Below are positions 47,108-64,000 of a DNA stretch of 64,000 bases, in pieces. Source of the DNA: Myoxocephalus aenaeus (lineage: Eukaryota > Chordata > Actinopteri > Perciformes > Cottidae). Within the stretch, counting starts at the first letter, position 1. The number at the start of each line of letters is the position of its first letter. Both the position numbers and the translations under genes were made by a program. The notes beneath the pieces were generated by a model that saw only the letters and a list, made by a program, of their open reading frames with translations, ran no database searches and was not told the origin of the DNA. The stretch lies in contig JBAMJR010000031.1 in assembly GCA_038501785.1 (NCBI GenBank), positions 16,404,001 through 16,468,000 on the forward strand. Direction: 5' to 3'.

Positions 47108-49194
47108 CAGAGATACATCAACATGTATTTTGATACAAAATACCCCTCAAATAAATGTATCAAAATAAAATACAAAATACTGGTGCCAGAAAATGTAACA
47201 AAATACAATACATGTATTTTGTATTTAAAATACAGGAAATACCTTCTTTTGGGTTTTCCGTTTTCTCACATTTTGGTAGAGCAGAGCATTCAGGTTTGGG
47301 CTATATAATGACACACAGCGCTGGTGAACCCCACATAAAGGAAGAACAGTCACAGAATGTCAGTGTAACTAAGCAAAGCTATTAAAAGACAACAACTTGA
47401 TTGATTATGTATATATATGCTTTTATTAATGGGTCTTAAAACTTTATCACCCCCAAAAATGGCTTTTACTCTTGTAAGTTTTGTTTTGCTATGTCACATC
47501 AGTATGTGACATATGAAAAACTGCAAAGCCTTACAAGAGCATATAAGTCCATTTTACATGTTTATAACACAATTCAACAATAAATATTAACATAAACCAT
47601 AAATAAGACTCAAAAGTAACTCGAGAGAGCTCCCCAAGTTATGGAAATATCTATTTTAATATCCCTAGCTTGATGCCACACATGATTAGTGCACCTTTCT
47701 GGAAAGCTTACGACCTACAGAATCAGCCAATTGCACCAAAACCCTTGTCAGATAAAGCCTCAGCAAGATATCAACCACATTCCAGCCAAAACACTGAAAT
47801 ATGACTTACTTATGATTAAACAATATTCTACACAACCTTGCTTGGTGTGTATTGGTGCATCTGCTTGAGCAGAGCCCCTCTGTTGTGGAACCAGAGGAGT
47901 CCAGGGTCCAGGAAGAAAGTTAAGGCATTTTTGCTTTCAGAGACCTAAACCTCCGGTACACGAAATGTGCACTTTTCGTTTTTCCTGTGTTCTATCATAA
48001 ACTAGTAAACCAGTAACACATATACTGCTATATGAACCTCTAAACTAGTCTCACAAGTGTTTTCTGTATATTGTACCTTTTGAAATGATTCAAATAGCCC
48101 TTGTGGTTGAGGAGATATTCTGTATTTATTATGGGTATGCAAACCATTTGGAATTTGAGAAAAATTGCTGGGGCTTAAGCGGAGCCCATAAACTTTGGCT
48201 TTGTATCAACAAGAAAATATTCATCACATATTTTCATATGTGATTAATATTTAGCATCACACATTAGGCCTATGTATACTATAAAAGCAAAATATAGAAT
48301 TAAAACCAGTTGTACACAGGTAAAGAGCCTCAATAAATTACTGTACATCAAGTTCTGCACAGAAAAATGAATACAACTAAAAGGTAAATCAATACTAAAG
48401 TGACTTAACTTAACAAGTGAGTAGCATACTTAATTCTCTTTTACTGTACCTTGGCCAGTCGTATGGTCGCCTACTTCTTTCTCTTACATTGGCCAGTGGT
48501 ATGGTAGCCTACTTCTTTCTCTTACCTTGGCCAGTGGTATGGTCGCCTACTTCTTTCTCTTACCTTGGCCAGTGGCATGGTAGCCTACTTCTTTCTCTTA
48601 CATTGGCCAGTGGTATGGTAGCCTACTTCTTTCTCTTACCTTGGCCAGTGGTATGGTCGCCTACTTCTTTCTCTTACCTTGGCCAGTGGTATGGTCGCCT
48701 ACTCCTTTCTCTTACATTGGCCAGTGGTATGGTAGGCCACATAGTTCTGTATTACAGTGTTAAGTGTCTCATACAGGTTCACACTGACATCTTTATGATA
48801 TAATAATCCTTCCATTTTGGTTATTATACCCAACCACCGAGTAGCCAGTTTAGTTGCCTTTAAGAACAACTAACTTTTCAAATATTTCTGGTCTTAACCG
48901 CCTCCTGTGCGGATGGAATATTATTCCTGCAAACGAGAACAGTCTCTCAACCGGAGCTGAAGAGGGAAGGGTTGTATTAAATCGAACAAAAAGAAGCTTG
49001 ATAAGGGAACTGTTGTTTGATTCGTGGAGAAAGTATTTTGAGTATTTTAAATATAAAATTACTCCACTCTAAAGTATTTTGTCACAAATTACGTTAGATC
49101 TTTTATCGGCCCTATCAAATACAAATGACAAAATACTCAAAGTACTTGAAATACGTATTTCAAATACAAGTAATAGAAATACTGCCCATCTCTA
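47108..49194 (-). mobile_element. hAT element, about 2.09 kb, with 8-bp target-site duplication and internal minisatellite
   Basis: Flanked by ATTCTAGG at 47100-47107 and 49195-49202. The termini are related inverted sequences rich in AAATAC/GTATTT (CAGAGATACATCAACATGTA at left, TAGAGATGGGCAGTATTTCT read inward from the right). On the minus strand at about 48966-48850, SSAPVERLFSFAGIIFHPHR followed by RRLRPEIFEKLVVLKGN is the C-terminal hAT dimerisation domain. The rest of the transposase is not readable. The interior carries a 38-bp tandem array. Confidence 0.85.
48449..48734. repeat. 38-bp minisatellite, 7.5 copies, inside the hAT element
   Basis: Units start at 48449 and recur every 38 bases to 48715, the last one partial: C(A/C)TTGGCCAGTGGTATGG, then T(A/C)GCCTACTTCTTTCTCTTA. 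Substitutions only, in two or three positions. It produces a 128-residue repetitive open frame (48417-48803) that is not a gene. Confidence 0.97.
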
Positions 49195-49804
49195 ATTCTA
49201 GGCAAGAAATCTCAGCAAAATGAATACCTTAAATTGTTGAGAGATTTAATTAACTGTGGCAGCAGAAACTTGACCATATCTACGGAAAATCCAGGTCCAG
49301 ATCTTATATATGTATTATTAATGCAATAGCCAAATATTAGCCTGAAAGGGAGGTTGTTGTGTTAACCATGTGACATTGTGTGTCTCTCCAAACGCAATAC
49401 GGGGCTGCTATGGAACGTATTAATATGTATTTGTAAAACAAAGTGTGTTGCAAATCAACTCTGTTATGTGTAAAATGTGCAAAATATACGGCTGAAAAAT
49501 TTAAATTACTTGTAATTCTATCGCTGGAATTTTCAAATGATAGGACGTTTATTTGGAGGTTATGAAAACACATTTAGCTGTTTAAAAAAAATACAAAATG
49601 GCACTTCAGTTGGTAAAGGGCACCAAATGACTTGTTCTGACTTGACCTGAGACTTGAAAAACACCTATGCAAGTAGAAAGAGTTCGCACAGTTAGGAATG
49701 TATTGAAGGATTAAACAGAAGAAAAAAAGCGTGTTGACTGTCTCCAAATTTACAGACAGCAGTGTTGGAGGAGTTTGGGTCAAGACCGATGAGTCAAACA
49801 AACA

Positions 49805-49965
49805 CAAGTCTTTCACCCAGGAGACCCGAGTCAACCTTGATTTATTCGTCACGTATCTTCTCCACCTAAGTAACGCCACTACTCTAGTTATTTCGACCCA
49901 AACGAAGATCTTTTCCTCAACCTAACCAAGTCGTTTTGTTGCCGAAGTCTAACTGAGTTGCGTCC
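49805..49965 (-). repeat. dispersed repeat, 'GGTCTCCTGGGTGAAAG' family, copy 5
   Basis: CTTTCACCCAGGAGACCCGA at the left and CCTAACCAAGTCGTTTTGTT at the right: the reverse complement of the copy at 41695. Confidence 0.6.
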
Positions 49966-49969
49966 CGTG

Positions 49970-52020
49970 AAGAGAGAAGTTTATTTTGAAAAATAAAGTC
50001 AACCTGTGACCGCTATTTATGTAACGAGTGGAAATGGACACTTGTTGCTGGACTTTTGCAGGAAAAGGCACAAAATAACAGACGAGGATACGTTGTTAGC
50101 TTTACATATTGACAACCCTTGTAAAACCAGCATATACAAATATATGCCTACGTGTATTACAGAAATTACAATAAATACCTAAAACCCTTTTTTATTGAGA
50201 GCGTTTGTCACAGGTAAACCAGGTAGAGCGCAAACAGCAGCTGTGGTGCTTTCACATAATTCCATTGCCTGAAGTCACATCCTGCGCCAGCTACACACAC
50301 CTTGTTCAAACAAGAGGCACCTGGAAATTCCTGCATGTCGTAGAAGAAAACAAACACACCACATGAGGAAAAGGCGTCATTAGCGATTATCGTAACCTGA
50401 GGGGAGAGGAAAAGGTAATCAGATGTGCAAGAGTTACGAAACGTAATTACTCATCTTGAGTCAATAACTGTGTGACGACTGTACAGAACATTTGCATCAT
50501 CTATCTCGAAGACTTTCTTTTTGTTTTGCTTTGTTCATGTAGCATCTGGTTGAATGGATGAGGAAGGCTTCGGTTCATGCAGCTCTGCCAAGGTTTAGAG
50601 GTTCAGCTCCCTGTGCAGATCATGGAGTAGAAATGCAGATGAGCCATGAGTGAGGATGGAGGCCCCTGCCACTTCCATGGTGTGCCTCGAGTATATAAAG
50701 GCAACTTTAATTGAAGTTTAAACAGATCCCCACCCCCCATGCTCCTGTACTGTCGCTGTGAAGCTCAATGCTGTCAACGTGGTAATGAGAAAACCCCCTT
50801 GTGCAGCATCTTTTCTGAAACACATTCGCTGAATATACGTTTAGCCTTCAAGGAATTGTTCAACATTTCTCAACAGTTTTTATTGTGTGTTATGGAGGGA
50901 GCACACAGGCCAACGTTTTTCATGGTTACGTATGAGGATCATCATTAAAAACAACAAAAATGAAAAGGTACACACAGAAGGTCCAAAAATCTATAAGGAA
51001 TATTTTGATGCTAAAATGGCATATTTTGTCCTGTGCAGCATCTTTTCTGAAACATCTCTGATTTCACACATGGCAGACCTCACACATCTGTAGCCTCACT
51101 GAGCCAAAATACTTTTCTGTTTCCTTTAGAGTGACTGTTTTCTCTTCATTGGGAAATTCGTTTTGGATGTCCGCTTGGTTTGCCACGTGTTTGTATACCG
51201 GTCACGCCAAGCTGATATCTGTGCTTTCATGAGAGGCTCTCAACTTGGATGTCAAAGAAAAATGAGAAATGGAAAAAAAATATTTTGTTTGAAAGGAGGC
51301 CTCTCTGTGTTAATTACAACCATACAACAAAGAGATTTAGTAGTTTACCAGCCCAAAAGATTTGAGAACAATATGGTTGTAATCAACAAAAAATAATTTC
51401 ATGAATATAGAGAGATTTATATATATTGATTATATACTGTATATATATATATTTGTATATATTTGTATATATTGTTTGTATCATCAATAGTGTGAAGAAG
51501 AAGAAAAACCTAACTAACTAAACCCCAGCATCTGGCCTGACCTCTGACCTGCGTGAATGTTTTTAATGCAACATTACTCTGCAGGAGATGATACAGATGT
51601 TATTGGGTGTGTGCACTGGGATCTCTGCCTCTGCAGAAGTCCAACAGCTGGGACCATCTCGCGCATGCGCACTAAGATGAAAACTGAAGAGGCCTTAAAG
51701 TGCCGCTGGAAAGATTGCTACGACAAATTGTTTGTCCTTTTATGTCAGACTAAATCCCAAATAAAAGAAAATGCTGATTCAACGTGAAAACATCAGACAT
51801 TTTGACCCTCTGCAGAGTTTAGATTTTGCTTCCATTAGTTTTTTCTTTTTCTTTTAAGGATGATGGAAAGATAAAGAAAAATAAAATACACATTTAGGCG
51901 TTTATCTTACTTTGTCTATTTGCATCCGTACATTTCTCCCAAATTCAAGAACAGTTAGCATTAGATAACGCCTTAAAGATATAACCCTATGCACCTGTAG
52001 TGTCATCAATGTCATTGTAC
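49970..52020. other. gene-free stretch upstream of antxr2
   Basis: No supported gene; short frames only (50739-50948, 51163-51396, 51557-51787). GTGCAGCATCTTTTCTGAAA occurs twice (about 50801 and 51036). Confidence 0.4.
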
Positions 52021-52022
52021 AC

Positions 52023-52026
<4 letters not shown>

Positions 52027-52113
<87 letters not shown>
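52027..52113. repeat. (TA)n microsatellite
   Basis: Pure TA run of about 85 bases, about 580 bases upstream of the antxr2 start codon. Confidence 0.97.
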
Positions 52114-52116
<3 letters not shown>

Positions 52117-52461
52117 AATACATCTCTTTAATCCTTAAAGGGCTATACGAATAAAATATGTTATTATTATCTTTATTCTATTTATATCTATATTTCAGAT
52201 TTGAGCCAAGTGGATTTGTCAAAATGTCATGATTCATATTACAGCATTGTAACAACTGTGTTAAATAAAGTCACTCAGAAACCCGAGCTTTTGGGACGGG
52301 CACTTGAAGGCGGCCTAACTTTTTTTCTTCTCTGAAACAGCAATTTTAGTAGCGCGGAGAAGTTTTCTCGCTCGCAGTGATTTCCCGTCCCTAAAAACAA
52401 GGGTCCACGTGAGCTCAGGAGCCCGTCTTGCTCTTGTTGAGGATGTTGAGTGAGTGAACGG

Positions 52462-52508
52462 TGAGTCAGGAAGATGAAGAAACGCCACAGTTGGTGACGT
52501 CGGGGCGG
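52462..52508 (+). promoter_or_regulatory. candidate antxr2 promoter sites (AP-1, CRE, GC box)
   Basis: Consensus sites lie 190-235 bases upstream of the start codon: TGAGTCA (52462-52468), TGACGTC (52495-52501) and GGGGCGG (52502-52508). No TATA box is evident. The transcription start is not visible, so these are motif matches at a sensible distance only. Confidence 0.35.
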
Positions 52509-52571
52509 TGGTTTCCTTTATTTCGCAGGTCGAAGCTGTTAAAGTCGGTGGTTTCGTGCAGGAACTTTGAC

Positions 52572-52620
52572 ATGCAGCTCCGGGATGCGCACGGTACACT
52601 CGCGCTGTGAAGCAACCTAA
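52572..52620 (+). promoter_or_regulatory. two short uORFs in presumed antxr2 5' leader
   Basis: Two overlapping upstream ATGs lie 124 and 111 bases before the main start. One opens 12 codons ending in TGA at 52608-52610. The other, in the frame of antxr2, opens 11 codons ending in TAA at 52618-52620. They matter only if transcription starts upstream of 52572. Confidence 0.35.
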
Positions 52621-52695
52621 AAAAGAAAAAAAGGAGACATATATATATATCGTTTTTGTTTTTTTCTAACCGAGGGAAAATCTTGTGGCAAAACA

Positions 52696-64000
<11,305 letters not shown>

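Noticed and set aside
48417..48803. 128-residue hydrophobic repetitive frame that looks like a membrane protein
   Set aside because: Produced by the 38-bp tandem array read in all three frames in turn; lies inside a dead hAT element.

Overview
This window looks like nuclear DNA of a ray-finned fish, most likely a percomorph teleost. The evidence is spliced vertebrate genes with GT-AG introns, very dense CA/GA/TA microsatellites, a Rex3-like LINE, Tc1/mariner and hAT remnants, a tRNA-derived SINE, and dispersed repeats of a kind common in fish genomes. There is no bacterial, plasmid, phage or CRISPR content. Almost all open frames outside the two genes are chance frames, antisense shadows or low-complexity translations.

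Two protein genes can be supported. prdm8 lies on the minus strand at 13438-15892 with three coding exons and a reconstructed length of 569 residues: an N-terminal PR domain, one C2HC finger and two C-terminal C2H2 fingers. antxr2 lies on the plus strand from 52696 and runs off the right edge; six coding exons (191 residues) give a signal peptide and most of the VWA domain with a complete MIDAS metal site. The two start codons are about 36.8 kb apart and point away from each other. Mammals have the same neighbours (ANTXR2-PRDM8-FGF5), so fgf5 would be expected beyond the left edge; I see no fgf5 exon inside the window.

Layout. 1-13.4 kb: gene-free and repeat-rich, with two copies of a foldback-type element whose end unit is tandemly amplified at 1-345. 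13.4-18.4 kb: prdm8 and its GC-rich upstream region. 18.4-52.4 kb: intergenic desert with microsatellites, three minisatellites (35, 42 and 38 bp units), three hAT remnants (two with clear 8-bp target-site duplications), two more foldback copies, a SINE, and several unique stretches that might be conserved regulatory elements of prdm8. 52.4-64 kb: antxr2 promoter, exons and introns; intron 1 carries a Tc1/mariner remnant and intron 2 a Rex3-like LINE fragment.

The two genes are not known to act together. PRDM8 is a nuclear repressor of neural and retinal development, and ANTXR2 is a cell-surface matrix receptor; the shared neighbourhood is ancient synteny. I found no clearly new biological system. 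The items most worth a second look are the E-box hairpin at 25182-25206, the CACGTG-bearing minisatellite at about 42.1-42.5 kb, the hAT element with an internal 38-bp array, and the foldback family with amplified ends. Nothing here was checked by database search; family calls come from motifs read by eye.
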